40,046 nt of DNA from Acidobacteriota bacterium (GTDB taxonomy: Bacteria > Acidobacteriota > UBA6911 > RPQK01 > JAJDTT01). The translations under genes were made by a program, and so were the position numbers. Numbering within the stretch: position 1 is the stretch's first letter; every line of letters begins with the position of its first letter. The notes below the pieces were generated by a model. It searched no databases. It was not told the origin of the DNA and saw only the letters and a list, made by a program, of their open reading frames with translations. Shown here one piece after another: positions 9,853 to 18,275 of this stretch. Location: positions 1 through 40,046 of the forward strand of contig JAJDTT010000024.1 of NCBI GenBank assembly GCA_022827025.1, read 5' to 3'.

Positions 9853-10917
9853 TCAAGTCGCGCTCAAGATCCGGCCGAAGAGCCGGGCCACGTATCCAAC
9901 CAGGCTGATCCCCCTGTCGTATTTCATCCGCCTGGGGCCGAGGATTCCCAAGCTGCCCGCCACTCGTTCCCGGTAGAGATAGGGTGAGGAGATCATGGCC
10001 CAACCCCGCATCTCGGGGATATGACGATCCAGGTCCAGCGTCACACGCGGAGCGGGTTGGTCCGCGTCAAGGCGCCTGGTGAGGACCTCGGCCAATCGGC
10101 TCTTCTTCTCCATGGTTCTGAACAGGCCGGCTGCCCGGTCCTGATCGTTCAGCTCCGGCTGTTGAAGGACCCGCGAGGTGCCGCCGAAATAGACTTCGGA
10201 ATCACTCCCCGGGTTTCGCCTCGACCTCACCAGGCTGGCCGTCCCCAGACGGATGGCTTCGTTGCGAGGCCGCCTGTCCTCCCCGGTATCGGACTCAAGT
10301 CTCCGGAGTTCTCGACGGATATGGGAAAGGGTCTGCCCCTCGAATTGGTCTTGGAGACAGAGGCCGGCGCGGTCCAGATCCTCCTGGCTCAGGCGGCGGC
10401 CGGTAGCGATCAGACGGCTCTGAACCAGTCCCGCGCGAGTGACGAGAATGGCCAGGATCCGGCGGGACGAGATCTTGACGAACTCGATCCGTTTCAGAAC
10501 CGACACCGACTGGGGCGGAGCCAATACGAACCCCAGGTTGTTGGAAAGCCGGGAAAGGATCTGAGAGGTCTGGATCATGAGGTCGCCGGGATCCGTCTCC
10601 TGCTCCAGCATCTCCCGGATCCGGGACACCTGGCGGTTGGGCAGGTTCGGAGTCCTCTCCAACCCGTCGACATAGAATTGAAAGCCCTTGGTCGTGGGGA
10701 CCCTTCCCGCGGACGTGTGCGGCTGATTCAGAAATCCCGCTTGCTCCAGCCGGGCCATGATGGCTCGAATGGTGGCGGGGCTGACCCCCTCCGGATGGAG
10801 AGACGCCAACCTCTTGGAGCCGACGGGAAGGCCGGTTCGAATGTATTCGAGGACCAGCAGCTGAAGCAGTTGGTGAGCGCGCCGGGTGAGTTCCGCCGAG
10901 GCCTTACTCTTCGTCAT
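9853..10917 (-). CDS. hrcA: HrcA, heat-shock transcriptional repressor
   Basis: HrcA represses class I heat-shock genes by binding CIRCE operators. The 354-residue protein starts with the winged-helix domain (LTRRAHQLLQLLVLEYIRTG, then GVSPATIRAIMARLEQAGFL and PHTSAGRVPTTKGFQFYVDG, the family signature). It continues with the GAF-like and C-terminal parts (LGFVLAPPQS, FVKISSRRILAILVT, LGILGPRRMKYDRGISLVGYVA). I chose the ATG at 10917 because homology starts right after it; the frame stays open further upstream into lipM but that part does not look like HrcA. A promoter sits 35-64 bp upstream. No CIRCE element is visible before hrcA or grpE, so the autoregulatory site is either divergent or elsewhere in the genome. 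Confidence 0.94.
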   Translation of the reverse strand: MTKSKASAELTRRAHQLLQLLVLEYIRTGLPVGSKRLASLHPEGVSPATIRAIMARLEQAGFLNQPHTSAGRVPTTKGFQFYVDGLERTPNLPNRQVSRIREMLEQETDPGDLMIQTSQILSRLSNNLGFVLAPPQSVSVLKRIEFVKISSRRILAILVTRAGLVQSRLIATGRRLSQEDLDRAGLCLQDQFEGQTLSHIRRELRRLESDTGEDRRPRNEAIRLGTASLVRSRRNPGSDSEVYFGGTSRVLQQPELNDQDRAAGLFRTMEKKSRLAEVLTRRLDADQPAPRVTLDLDRHIPEMRGWAMISSPYLYRERVAGSLGILGPRRMKYDRGISLVGYVARLFGRILSAT

Positions 10918-10951
10918 CAGGGACCAGAAAATCTCTGCGAATTGCCGGGAT

Positions 10952-10981
10952 TTTATAGCATAACGGCTTGGCCGGAGGCAA
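10952..10981 (-). promoter_or_regulatory. Candidate sigma70-type promoter of hrcA-grpE
   Basis: The minus strand carries TTGCCT (10981-10976), an 18-base spacer and TATAAA (10957-10952). Transcription would start near 10945, leaving a leader of about 28 bases before the hrcA ATG. The -10 box overlaps the TAA stop of the upstream lipM-like gene, so hrcA can be expressed separately from it. It is AT-rich in an otherwise GC-rich stretch. Confidence 0.5.
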
Positions 10982-11738
10982 TGCCCAGAGACCACTCCCG
11001 CGAGTCGTCAATCGGCTTCCGGAAGCGGATGCCGAACACCTGCCGAAAGCCCCGGATCAGCGCTTGGGACAGCTCGTCGAAGGAGACCGGCCGGCCGGCG
11101 GCTTCCGACACGCCGACGGTCTTCGATCTGAGATACTCCGCGTCGACTCCCAGGGCGGCGGCCATGAGATCGTAGTGAATCACCAACGGAATCGAACCAT
11201 GCTGCAGGAAGCTGCGCTTCGTCTTCTTCTGGGCGCTCCCCACCATCTTTCGGGCGCCATGGACGAGTTCATGCCGTGAAGGCGCCACGAAACAGGGCTT
11301 CTGGGCCCGTGACAGAGCCCTGTCCCGGAGCCCGTCTCCGGGCGCCGCCGCGGGGTGGATTCCCAGCCGGAACAACCCGGTCCGCAAAGCCGCCGAAATC
11401 TCGCGGTGGATCCTCCGGACGCTCTGCAGCGGAAAATGGCGGCTGTCGTTGGACGTCACCATGTAGGTGAGTTCGTCGTGGTGGAAGACGGCGCGGCCGC
11501 CGGTGGGACGATGGACCCAGGGGATGCCGTGGGCCTGGCAATAACCCTTGGCAAAGGCCAGTTCGGGCGTCTGATGACAGCCCAGTGAGACGGTCGGTTC
11601 CTTCCAACCGTAGAAACGGACCAGAGTGACGGGGCGGCGGCTGCGCTCAGCGAAGAGTTGCAGCCGCCGGTCGATCCGCATGTTGGAAGCCCCGTCCAGT
11701 GACGGACTCAGCACGCAGAACCAGTCTTGGGAGGCCAC
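10953..11738 (-). CDS. lipM: LipM-type octanoyltransferase (biotin/lipoate A/B protein ligase family)
   Basis: Probably transfers octanoyl from acyl carrier protein to a lipoyl-domain protein such as GcvH, the first step of lipoate synthesis. The 261-residue form from GTG 11738 covers the whole fold: WFCVLSPSLDGASNMRID, RPTGGRAVFHHDELTY (residues 78-92), KPCFVAPSRHEL with Cys149 at the LipM active-site position, and GARKMVGSAQKKTKRSFLQH with Lys164. The Cys in the PCF...PS..EL context favours LipM over the ATP-dependent ligase LplA, which lacks it. An ATG at 11681 is a possible later start, but it would cut the first conserved helix. The start lies 17 bp after the htrA stop, so the two are probably co-transcribed. 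Its stop codon overlaps the hrcA promoter. Confidence 0.85.
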   Translation of the reverse strand: MASQDWFCVLSPSLDGASNMRIDRRLQLFAERSRRPVTLVRFYGWKEPTVSLGCHQTPELAFAKGYCQAHGIPWVHRPTGGRAVFHHDELTYMVTSNDSRHFPLQSVRRIHREISAALRTGLFRLGIHPAAAPGDGLRDRALSRAQKPCFVAPSRHELVHGARKMVGSAQKKTKRSFLQHGSIPLVIHYDLMAAALGVDAEYLRSKTVGVSEAAGRPVSFDELSQALIRGFRQVFGIRFRKPIDDSREWSLGIASGQAVML

Positions 11739-11755
11739 GATGCCGGTCGGGGTCC

Positions 11756-13390
11756 TCAGGGCTTGCGAAACGAGACGTAACGCACCGATGGTCTTCGGTT
11801 CTGATTGATGCTGATGACCCGGAGGATGATGGCCTGGTCCGCCTCGATGCTGTCGATGGTCTCCTTGAACTCGCGGTCGGTCTGCACCGGATCTCCGTTC
11901 ACGTGGGTGATGATGTCGAAACGCCTCAGCCCCGCCTCGTCGCCGAGACTGCCGGGCCAGATTTCGGTGATGAAGACCCCACCCTCCTCGTCCAGGCCCA
12001 ACTGGTCCGAATCCCGGGGATTGAGGGTGCGCCACCGCAGTCCGATCTCCTTGCGCCGTTTCTCCTGGTCCTCCTCCTCCTCTTCGAAGGAGAGCCCTCC
12101 GGCCTCCGACCGTTCCTGGGCCTCCATGGTGCGTTCCGCCAGCATCACCGAGAAGTTCTTCACTTCGCCCCGGCGAACCACGACCACCGGAAGCGCATCC
12201 CCGGGAGGAGTGTTGGCCACGGTCACCCGCAGGTCGAAGTTGTTTTCCACCTCCTGGTCGCCCAGCTTCACGATCACGTCCTCTTCCCGGATTCCCGCAT
12301 CGTATGCCGGTCCGGTCTGGTTCGGCTCGCCTCGTTCGTCCACCAGTTGCGTGACCAACACGCCGTCGCCGTCCTTGATCCCCTTCGGGTCTTCGCCGGC
12401 CACTCCGAAATACTCGGCCATCTCCGGGTTCAAGGGCCGGTCGTTCATGGAGATCCCCATCCAGCCCCGTTCGATCTTTCCCTTGCTCACGAGCTGGTTG
12501 TAGGAGTTGACGAAGACCGTGGAAGGGATGGCGAAACCCACCCCCTGCGATCCCCGGGAACCGGAGACGATGAGCGTGTTGATTCCCACCACTTCACCCG
12601 ACATGTTCACCAGGGGGCCGCCGCTGTTGCCCGGATTGATGGCGGCGTCGGTCTGAATGAAGTCCCCGAACGCAGCGCTCATGACCGGACCGCCGATGAC
12701 GCGCGCCGTCGCCGAGACGATTCCCGCGGTGATGGTCTTGCCGACGCCGAACGGATTGCCGATGGCCAGCACCCACTCGCCGATCCGAAGGTCGGTGGCA
12801 TCGCCCACCGGGACGAAGGGCAGAGGTCCGGGAGCCTCGATCTTGATCACGGCCAGGTCCGACTCGTGATCGACGCCCACGACCTCGGCGGTGTGGGTCT
12901 CCCCCGAATGGAGGGTCACGGAGATCTTGTCGGCCACTCGCCGCCCGACGGCCTCCTCGACCGGCGCGATCACGTGATGGTTGGAGAGGATGTATCCCTG
13001 GCTGTCGACGATCACCCCCGAGCCCAGGCTGGTCCGCCGGGCGGGTCCCCTGGGCATGCGGTTCCAGAGGTTGTCTCCGAAGAACTCCCGCAACTCCCTC
13101 TGGCGCCGCTCCATGTTGACGATGGAGGTGGTGTTGATGTTGACCACCGCCGCCTCCACCGACTCGGCCACCCGGGTGAAGCCTTCCGTCAAGCTGCCCG
13201 CGTCGGCCGCGGCAAGCGGTTTTCCCCGTCCCTCAGGAGTCGTCAGCCGGGATTTCGACTCTTTCTCCGTGCTGGAGACGCCGTCCAGAACGAGCACGGT
13301 TCCGATGGCGATGCCCAGGACCAGAGCGGCCAGGACGGCGAGAAAACCGACACCGGTCCGGTATCGGAAAAGGGTGTTTCGCAAGGTCAT
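11756..13390 (-). CDS. htrA: HtrA/DegP-family serine protease with two PDZ domains
   Basis: A periplasmic protease/chaperone of envelope stress. The 544-residue protein has one N-terminal membrane segment (about residues 12-36), so it is anchored and faces the periplasm. The trypsin-like domain spans about 68-290, with the triad His139 (LSNHHV), Asp178 (SDLAVIK) and Ser256 (NPGNSGGPL). A first PDZ domain covers about 310-400 (RGWMGISM, AGIREEDVIVKLG), a charged acidic linker with a run of glutamates follows (about 425-437), and a second PDZ domain ends the protein (GVFITEIWPGSLGDEAGLRR). GGAGG lies nine bases before the ATG. The lipM-like gene follows 17 bp downstream. All catalytic residues are intact, so it should be active. 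Confidence 0.96.
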   Translation of the reverse strand: MTLRNTLFRYRTGVGFLAVLAALVLGIAIGTVLVLDGVSSTEKESKSRLTTPEGRGKPLAAADAGSLTEGFTRVAESVEAAVVNINTTSIVNMERRQRELREFFGDNLWNRMPRGPARRTSLGSGVIVDSQGYILSNHHVIAPVEEAVGRRVADKISVTLHSGETHTAEVVGVDHESDLAVIKIEAPGPLPFVPVGDATDLRIGEWVLAIGNPFGVGKTITAGIVSATARVIGGPVMSAAFGDFIQTDAAINPGNSGGPLVNMSGEVVGINTLIVSGSRGSQGVGFAIPSTVFVNSYNQLVSKGKIERGWMGISMNDRPLNPEMAEYFGVAGEDPKGIKDGDGVLVTQLVDERGEPNQTGPAYDAGIREEDVIVKLGDQEVENNFDLRVTVANTPPGDALPVVVVRRGEVKNFSVMLAERTMEAQERSEAGGLSFEEEEEDQEKRRKEIGLRWRTLNPRDSDQLGLDEEGGVFITEIWPGSLGDEAGLRRFDIITHVNGDPVQTDREFKETIDSIEADQAIILRVISINQNRRPSVRYVSFRKP

Positions 13391-13528
13391 GCTTCTTGTC
13401 CTCCGCTCGAATTCGAATCGTGATCTTCTGTCGGTTCTTTCGTAAGGTTATACGCTGGCGCTCCGGCCGGGGTTCACATTCTCAATGCGATTCTCCGGCC
13501 CCGGCGCCGGACTCGCGGACCGCCCCGG

Positions 13529-15700
13529 TCAGACGAGTCTGACCCTCGCGTATCTCTGGTAGAACTTCTTGATCCCCCGTCCGGAGAACGAGACGGTCAA
13601 CTTGAGATCGTGCCGGGTGTTCTGGACCTGCAGGACGGTTCCGTGCCCGTAATCGGGATGCTCGACTCTGGCGCCCGGGGCGAAGCTCCCGCTTCCGGTG
13701 CCACCTGCCTTGCGACCCGACTTCGAGCGCCGGACCCCGGACCGTCCTGCGGAGTGACCGGTGCCCCAGAGCTGGGCCTGAGACCAGTCCGGTCCGGAGT
13801 AACGCACCAGGCGATGGGGGATCTCGGACAGGAAGCTGCTCGCCTGGCGGCGCTCCTCCACGTCTCCTCCCCACATCCTCCGGGTGCGGGCCAGGGTGAG
13901 GATCAGGCGCTTCCGGGCCCGGGTCATGCCCACGTAGCACAGCCGCCGTTCTTCTTCCAGGTTTCCCTCCGCAAGGGATCGCGTGTGGGGCAGCAGCTTC
14001 TCCTCCATTCCGACCACGAAGACGACGGGAAACTCGAGTCCCTTGGCGTTGTGAAGCGTCATCAGCGTGACCGGGGCCGCCTCGTCGTAATCGTCCGTTT
14101 CCGATCGGAGCGCGGTCTCGTCCAGGAATTCCTGGAGGCTCCGGCCGGAATCCTCATGGTCGCGGGCCGCGCCCAGCAGTTCCTGCAGGTTCAAAAGCCG
14201 GTTTTTGGCCTCCTCCGACTCTTCTCTTTCCAGGGTCCGGGCATATCCACTGGAATGCAGGATCTGCTCCACGACGAGGTGAAGGGGCTGCTCCTGGTCG
14301 ATCCACTGCCGCCACTGACCGACCAGCGCCACGAAACGTTCCAGGACGTTCCGCAACCTGCGGGGCGCATCCTCCTGTTCGGCGTCCCGGCAAACGGCGT
14401 CCCAGAGCGAGTCGCCGCCTCGCGCCGCGCCCAGGCGGAGGCGGGCCAGGCTCTTGGCTCCGATGCCTCTTGGCGGAGTGTTGATGATCCGCTCCAGCGC
14501 CAGGTTGTCCCTGGGATTGCGGGCGACCCTCAGGAAGGCGAGGGCGTCCCGGACCTCTTTCCGCTTGTAGAAGCTCACCCCTCCTACCAGACGGTAAGGG
14601 ATTCCGAAGCGGTTCAAAGTATCCTCGAACTGCCGGGACAGGAAGTTGATGCGATACAGGACGCCGATCCCCGTCTCTCCCTGTTGAAGGTAGCGTTCGA
14701 TCCTCCGGCAAACGAACAGGGATTCCGCGTGAGAGCTCTCCGCCGAGTGGACCTCGACCGGCTCTCCGCGGGGATTCTCCGTCCAGAGCCGTTTCGGCTT
14801 TCTCTCGGAGTTGTGGGAGACGACCGCCATGGCGGCGTCCAGGATGCTCTGACGGGAACGGTAGTTCTGCTCCAGCTTGACCACGACGGCTCCGGGAAAG
14901 TCCTCCTCGAAGCTGAGGATGTTGCCGACGTCGGCTCCCCGAAAGGCGTAGATGGACTGATCCTCGTCACCCACGGCGGTCACGTTCCGGTGGGTCGAGG
15001 TCAGATGCCGCACCAGGGCGTATTGACTGGAGTTGGTGTCCTGGTATTCGTCGATGAGGAGATACCGGTAGCGGTTCGACCAGGCCTCCCGGATCTCGGG
15101 CCGTTCCCGAAACAACCGGTCGGTGAGCAGTATCAGGTCGTCGAAGTCCATGGCGTTGGACTTCTCCAGATGCGCCTGATATTGCGCCATCACCGGCTCC
15201 AGCCCCTCGTGGTCGAAGGGGTCGAAGTCGTAGTCGGAATCGTAGACTCGTCTCCGGCTCCGGTTTTTCCGCTTGCTGATGAGGCTTCGGACCCGGGGCA
15301 CCGGCGAACCGATGCCCGCGTCCGCGCAGATCTTCTTGAGGATGGCGTTCTGATCGTCCGTGTCGCAGATGGAGAAGTCTCGCCCATACCCCAGGTGTTC
15401 GGCATGCCGCCGCAGGACCCGGACGCAGAAGGAATGAAAGGTCGACAGAGTCGGGACCCGGTCCAGTCCCTGCAGCAGACCCTCCACCCGGAGACGCATT
15501 TCCTGGGCCGCCTTGTTGGTGAAGGTGACCCCCAGGACCTCTCCGGGATGGCATCTCCCCCGGTGGATCAGGTGGGCGATCTTGCAGGTGATGACCCGTG
15601 TCTTTCCGCTTCCGGCGCCGGCCACCACGAGCATGGGACCATCGGTGGTGGTGACGGCCAGCTTTTGCCGGTCATTCAGAGTATTGAGGTATTCGTCCAT
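13529..15700 (-). CDS. pcrA: UvrD/PcrA-type superfamily 1 DNA helicase
   Basis: A 3'-5' DNA helicase of nucleotide excision repair, mismatch repair and replication restart. All SF1A motifs are present in 723 residues: Q motif LNDRQKLAV, Walker A AGAGSGKT (27-34), TFTNKAAQEM, TFHSFCVRVLRRH, Walker B LLIDEYQDTN, VGDEDQSIYAFRGA, LEQNYRS, VTLMTLHNAKGLEFPVVFV and LCYVGMTRARKRL. The C-terminal tail (about 640-723) carries a basic glycine/serine linker and then a small domain (GARVEHPDYGHGTVLQV) of the Tudor-like type that binds RNA polymerase in PcrA. Length and architecture match PcrA/UvrD. There is no clear Shine-Dalgarno before the ATG at 15700. It stands alone: a terminator lies upstream and htrA begins 138 bp downstream; I see no gene in that gap. 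Confidence 0.95.
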   Translation of the reverse strand: MDEYLNTLNDRQKLAVTTTDGPMLVVAGAGSGKTRVITCKIAHLIHRGRCHPGEVLGVTFTNKAAQEMRLRVEGLLQGLDRVPTLSTFHSFCVRVLRRHAEHLGYGRDFSICDTDDQNAILKKICADAGIGSPVPRVRSLISKRKNRSRRRVYDSDYDFDPFDHEGLEPVMAQYQAHLEKSNAMDFDDLILLTDRLFRERPEIREAWSNRYRYLLIDEYQDTNSSQYALVRHLTSTHRNVTAVGDEDQSIYAFRGADVGNILSFEEDFPGAVVVKLEQNYRSRQSILDAAMAVVSHNSERKPKRLWTENPRGEPVEVHSAESSHAESLFVCRRIERYLQQGETGIGVLYRINFLSRQFEDTLNRFGIPYRLVGGVSFYKRKEVRDALAFLRVARNPRDNLALERIINTPPRGIGAKSLARLRLGAARGGDSLWDAVCRDAEQEDAPRRLRNVLERFVALVGQWRQWIDQEQPLHLVVEQILHSSGYARTLEREESEEAKNRLLNLQELLGAARDHEDSGRSLQEFLDETALRSETDDYDEAAPVTLMTLHNAKGLEFPVVFVVGMEEKLLPHTRSLAEGNLEEERRLCYVGMTRARKRLILTLARTRRMWGGDVEERRQASSFLSEIPHRLVRYSGPDWSQAQLWGTGHSAGRSGVRRSKSGRKAGGTGSGSFAPGARVEHPDYGHGTVLQVQNTRHDLKLTVSFSGRGIKKFYQRYARVRLV

Positions 15701-15767
15701 GAAACCCGGATGAAGACGGCGTCGCGGGCGGAAGCAGGTGGGCTATGGGCTGCTTGGATAAGGGATG

Positions 15768-15810
15768 TAAACAAAGGGCCGGGAAAGGGGCTTGCCCTCC
15801 CGGCCCTTGG
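15768..15810 (-). terminator. Rho-independent terminator of the TPR gene
   Basis: A perfect 11-bp stem, AAGGGCCGGGA (15774-15784) with TCCCGGCCCTT (15798-15808), encloses a 13-base loop that can itself pair partly. Read on the minus strand the stem is followed by TTTGTTTAC, a T-rich tail. It sits 33 bp after the stop of the TPR gene and before pcrA, separating the two. Confidence 0.75.
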
Positions 15811-15840
15811 GGTGAATCTGCTGTCGGCAGACTGGAAGAC

Positions 15841-16839
15841 TCAGCTGACCCGCTCGACGAACTCTTCGATTCCGGCGAGGGAGTCGTTGTGGGTGGACTT
15901 GTAGAGCTGTTCCAGGTGCTTGCGGCAATGCTTGGCATGCGGCGCGCCCCGTTGGACGGAACCGCGGGCGAAGGCCTTCATGGCGTCATCGATCCGATTC
16001 TGCTGCCATCGGCCCATCCCGATATAGAAGTAGGCTTCTCCCCGCAGTCCCCGCGAGGAAGTGGCGCGCAGGGCCCGGCTGTAGCTGGAGATGGCGCCTC
16101 CCCAGTTCCTGGACTCGGCGGCGTTGCGGCCCACGGCGCCGTGGGCAATGGCCGTCTGCATCTTGACGTATTTGTCCCATTCCGCCTGGGAGGTGCCCTG
16201 CGGTTTCTTGATCGCGCCGAAGGCCCGGATGGTCTTCCGGCCATACTCGGAGGCCCTCTTCCACTGCTTCTTGGCCACGTAGATATTGGTCAGCTCGGCC
16301 ACGATCTGGAAGGTCTCCGCGGGCTTGAGCCCGGCCACCGCCTTCTCGCCGTATGAGATGTACTTGGCCTGGTTCTTGGTCCCGTAGGACATGGCCAGAA
16401 TGTAGGCGAGTCCGGCGGACGGCATCTTGGCGTAGAATTTCTCGCCGTATTGGGCCGCCTTCTGAAGCTGCCGGCTCTGGAATGCGGCATAGGTGACCAT
16501 CCTCAGCGCGTTGGGCTCGTTCGGTTTCAGGGCCAGAAGTTTCTCGCCGGCCGATACCACCTTCCGATGGTTGCCCTTGGTCTGGTACTCCTGCAGCAAC
16601 TTCACGTAGTTGCCCAGGGCATACTCACTCAGCTTCGAAGAGGGCTTGGCCTTCATGAAGCCGATGATGGCGTCCTCGCGCTTACCCAGTTCGGGTTGGT
16701 CAATGGCCGCCTTGTAGACCTGGTAGTCCTGGATGCTGTAAGGGACCTTCTGTTGTCCCGTCAGGGGGCTCAATACCAAGGCCGTCATGACCAAAGCCAA
16801 TCCGACCCGCAGACCCTTTCGGCGTGCTTTGAATGTCAT
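15841..16839 (-). CDS. Secreted tetratricopeptide-repeat protein
   Basis: Function unknown. The 332-residue protein has an N-terminal signal peptide (basic MTFKARRKGLRVG, then a hydrophobic stretch to about residue 27, cleavage plausible near LTGQQ). The rest is nearly all helical and TPR-like, with units around HRKVVSAGEKLLALKPNEPN, LQKAAQYGEKFYAKMPS, AKYISYGEKAVAGLKPAE, KRASEYGRKTIRAFG and WGGAISSYSRALRATSS. The end is rich in His, Cys and Lys. TPRs usually scaffold protein complexes, so a role in envelope assembly is an inference. I chose the ATG at 16839 because AGGAGG lies about 11 bases upstream; an ATG seven codons earlier overlaps that site. A hairpin terminator follows. A weak promoter candidate is listed upstream. 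Confidence 0.8.
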   Translation of the reverse strand: MTFKARRKGLRVGLALVMTALVLSPLTGQQKVPYSIQDYQVYKAAIDQPELGKREDAIIGFMKAKPSSKLSEYALGNYVKLLQEYQTKGNHRKVVSAGEKLLALKPNEPNALRMVTYAAFQSRQLQKAAQYGEKFYAKMPSAGLAYILAMSYGTKNQAKYISYGEKAVAGLKPAETFQIVAELTNIYVAKKQWKRASEYGRKTIRAFGAIKKPQGTSQAEWDKYVKMQTAIAHGAVGRNAAESRNWGGAISSYSRALRATSSRGLRGEAYFYIGMGRWQQNRIDDAMKAFARGSVQRGAPHAKHCRKHLEQLYKSTHNDSLAGIEEFVERVS

Positions 16840-16898
16840 CAATTGCTGTACCCTCCTCATGCAGTGTAATAAGGTTGAGTTTGAAGCAAGTGGGAGCG

Positions 16899-16928
16899 AC
16901 ACTACCACAAGCCTCGTCCCGCGTGCAA
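16899..16928 (-). promoter_or_regulatory. Weak promoter candidate for the TPR gene
   Basis: On the minus strand TTGCAC (16928-16923) is followed by 18 bases and TAGTGT (16904-16899). It lies about 60 bp before the TPR gene start. The -10 box is a poor match to TATAAT, so this is only a candidate. Confidence 0.25.
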
Positions 16929-17005
16929 TCTCCTTTGAGCCGTCGAAGCGTCCTTCCAGGGCATGATCGCCGGCCGTTCGGTCACTTCCAGGAAAGATGC
17001 TTGTC

Positions 17006-17995
17006 ATGAGTCTCCCGGAACCGCTTCCCGCCCTGGAAATCGTGGAACTGGCCCGTATCGACGGCTCGGACGAAACCCTGGCCATCACTCCCCGTTGGTT
17101 TCCCATGGACCGGTTGGCGGCGTCCATCCGGTGCATGGGCGTGGTCACGCCCCTGCACCTGCAGCCGGCTCCGGCCGGCAAGCTGAGAATCGCCATGGGG
17201 TTCCGCCGCTACCGCGCCGCTCGGGAGTACGGGTTTCGCAAGGTGCCGGCGTTGGTCTGGACTCGGGCCTCCGACCTGCAACTCTTCGACTGCGCGCTGG
17301 CCGAGAAGGTCACCGGCCCGCTTCACGACCTGGAGCGGGCGCGGGCTCTGGTCAAGCTCCGGGCGCAGTTCGGAGTCGAGGAGGAATCCCTCATCGACCG
17401 GTACCTGCCGCTCCTGAACGCGCCGCCCAGCCGCCACCGTCTCCGCGTCCTGCTCCGGCTCGGACGCCTCGACGAAGCGTTGCAGCGCGCCGTTCACCGA
17501 TCCCTGGACCCGGAAACCGCCTTCCGCCTGGCGGCCTGGAGGGTCGCGGAACGGGAATTGTTCCTGGGACTCCTGAAACGGTATGAACCGGGCCGGAACC
17601 GGCAGCGGGAACTGTTCGGCCTGCTGGACGATCTCAGGTCTTCCGAGCGCCGGCGCGGGTCCGGAGGGCTGGACCGGGTCTGGCAGGCGTCGGGCGCCAG
17701 TGAGGCGGATGAGGACGCCGGGACGGTCCGCCCCCTGCGTTTTCGCCGAATTCTGGACTGCCTCCATCGACTGCGCCGGCCCCGCCTGTCCCGCCATCAG
17801 GACCGCTACCGCCGGTTGAAGGGAGGCCTCAAGATCCCTCCCCAGATCCGCTTGCAGGTTCCGCCCTATTTCGAGGGCGATCAGCTCTCGGTCTCGTTCT
17901 CCTGCCGCAACCAGGCCGAGTTTCGGCACCTGGTGGGCAGGCTCGAGGAGATGGGCGGCCGCGCCGAGCTGGGCCGGATCTTCGAGCTGTTGTGA
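17006..17995 (+). CDS. Stand-alone ParB/RepB/Spo0J-like protein
   Basis: The N-terminal 100 residues match the ParB nucleotide-binding domain: FPMDRLAASIRCMGVVTPLHLQ, then RIAMGFRRYRAAREYGFRKVPALV. The usual GERRxRA box reads GFRRYRA (65-71), so the glutamate is a phenylalanine. A helical middle follows (DLERARALVKLRAQFGVEEESL and onward), comparable to the ParB helix-turn-helix region, then a divergent C-terminal half rich in Arg. No parA partner and no parS-like palindrome are visible, so a chromosome partition role is unlikely. I chose the ATG at 17006, with AGGAAAG nine bases upstream, giving 329 residues; another ATG three codons earlier touches that site. A radical SAM protein of the SPL type follows on the same strand after a 280-bp gap. 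Confidence 0.8.
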   Translation: MSLPEPLPALEIVELARIDGSDETLAITPRWFPMDRLAASIRCMGVVTPLHLQPAPAGKLRIAMGFRRYRAAREYGFRKVPALVWTRASDLQLFDCALAEKVTGPLHDLERARALVKLRAQFGVEEESLIDRYLPLLNAPPSRHRLRVLLRLGRLDEALQRAVHRSLDPETAFRLAAWRVAERELFLGLLKRYEPGRNRQRELFGLLDDLRSSERRRGSGGLDRVWQASGASEADEDAGTVRPLRFRRILDCLHRLRRPRLSRHQDRYRRLKGGLKIPPQIRLQVPPYFEGDQLSVSFSCRNQAEFRHLVGRLEEMGGRAELGRIFELL

Positions 17996-18050
17996 CGGTT
18001 CATGACGAAACTGAGAAGCGGCGGAGCGGCGTCGTCCTCGGCGCCGATCC

Positions 18051-18179
18051 GGGAGCGGCGCCTTCCAGGCGCCGTCCCAGGGGGTTTAGGGGGGATGGTG
18101 GTCCCCCCTCCGCAAAGCGTCTTTTAAGAGGGGCGCGTGAAACACGCCCCTCCGGGCGCCTGGAAAGACGCCCGCTCCC
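18051..18179. repeat. MITE/REP-like element with terminal inverted repeats and inner hairpins
   Basis: The left end, GGGAGCGGCGCCTTCCAGGCGCC (as GGGAGCGG plus TTCCAGGCGCC around a short variable core, 18051-18073), is the inverted copy of the right end at 18154-18179. Inside lie three more hairpins: GGCGCCT-TCC-AGGCGCC (18057-18073), GGGGGGA-N6-TCCCCCC (18089-18108) and AGGGGCG-N9-CGCCCCT (18129-18151). No coding frame is convincing here. The density of perfect stems suggests a non-autonomous mobile or REP-type repeat between the ParB-like and radical SAM genes. A related hairpin occurs at 32467-32488. With only one full copy in view, the boundaries are uncertain. Confidence 0.55.
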
Positions 18180-18181
18180 AT

Positions 18182-18201
18182 GGGCGACAGGGATGTCGCC
18201 C
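18182..18201. repeat. Perfect 8-bp hairpin next to the palindromic element
   Basis: GGGCGACA (18182-18189) and TGTCGCCC (18194-18201) form a perfect stem around GGGA. It lies two bases after the terminal repeat of the preceding element and 74 bases before the radical SAM start codon. It may be part of the same repeat unit, or act on transcript stability. Confidence 0.5.
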
Positions 18202-18275
18202 CTCCTGGCACGGGACTGATAAGCTGTAGTCCGTCCCCCCCCCGCCGGCGGAAGGGGCGGGCGGAGGCCGATGCC

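Noticed and set aside
11699-13423. Long plus-strand open frame opposite htrA
   Set aside because: The minus strand codes an intact HtrA with catalytic triad and ribosome site; the plus-strand translation has no recognisable motif.
13391-13528. Possible promoter of htrA (TATAAC near 13447) and hairpin after pcrA (TCCGGC-N6-GCCGGA)
   Set aside because: The -35 candidates lie 19-20 bases away and match poorly, and the hairpin has no T-tail; both are below what I would annotate.
18225-18245. Run of nine C with adjacent CCGCCGGCGG palindrome
   Set aside because: Simple low-complexity sequence near the repeat; no separate function can be supported.
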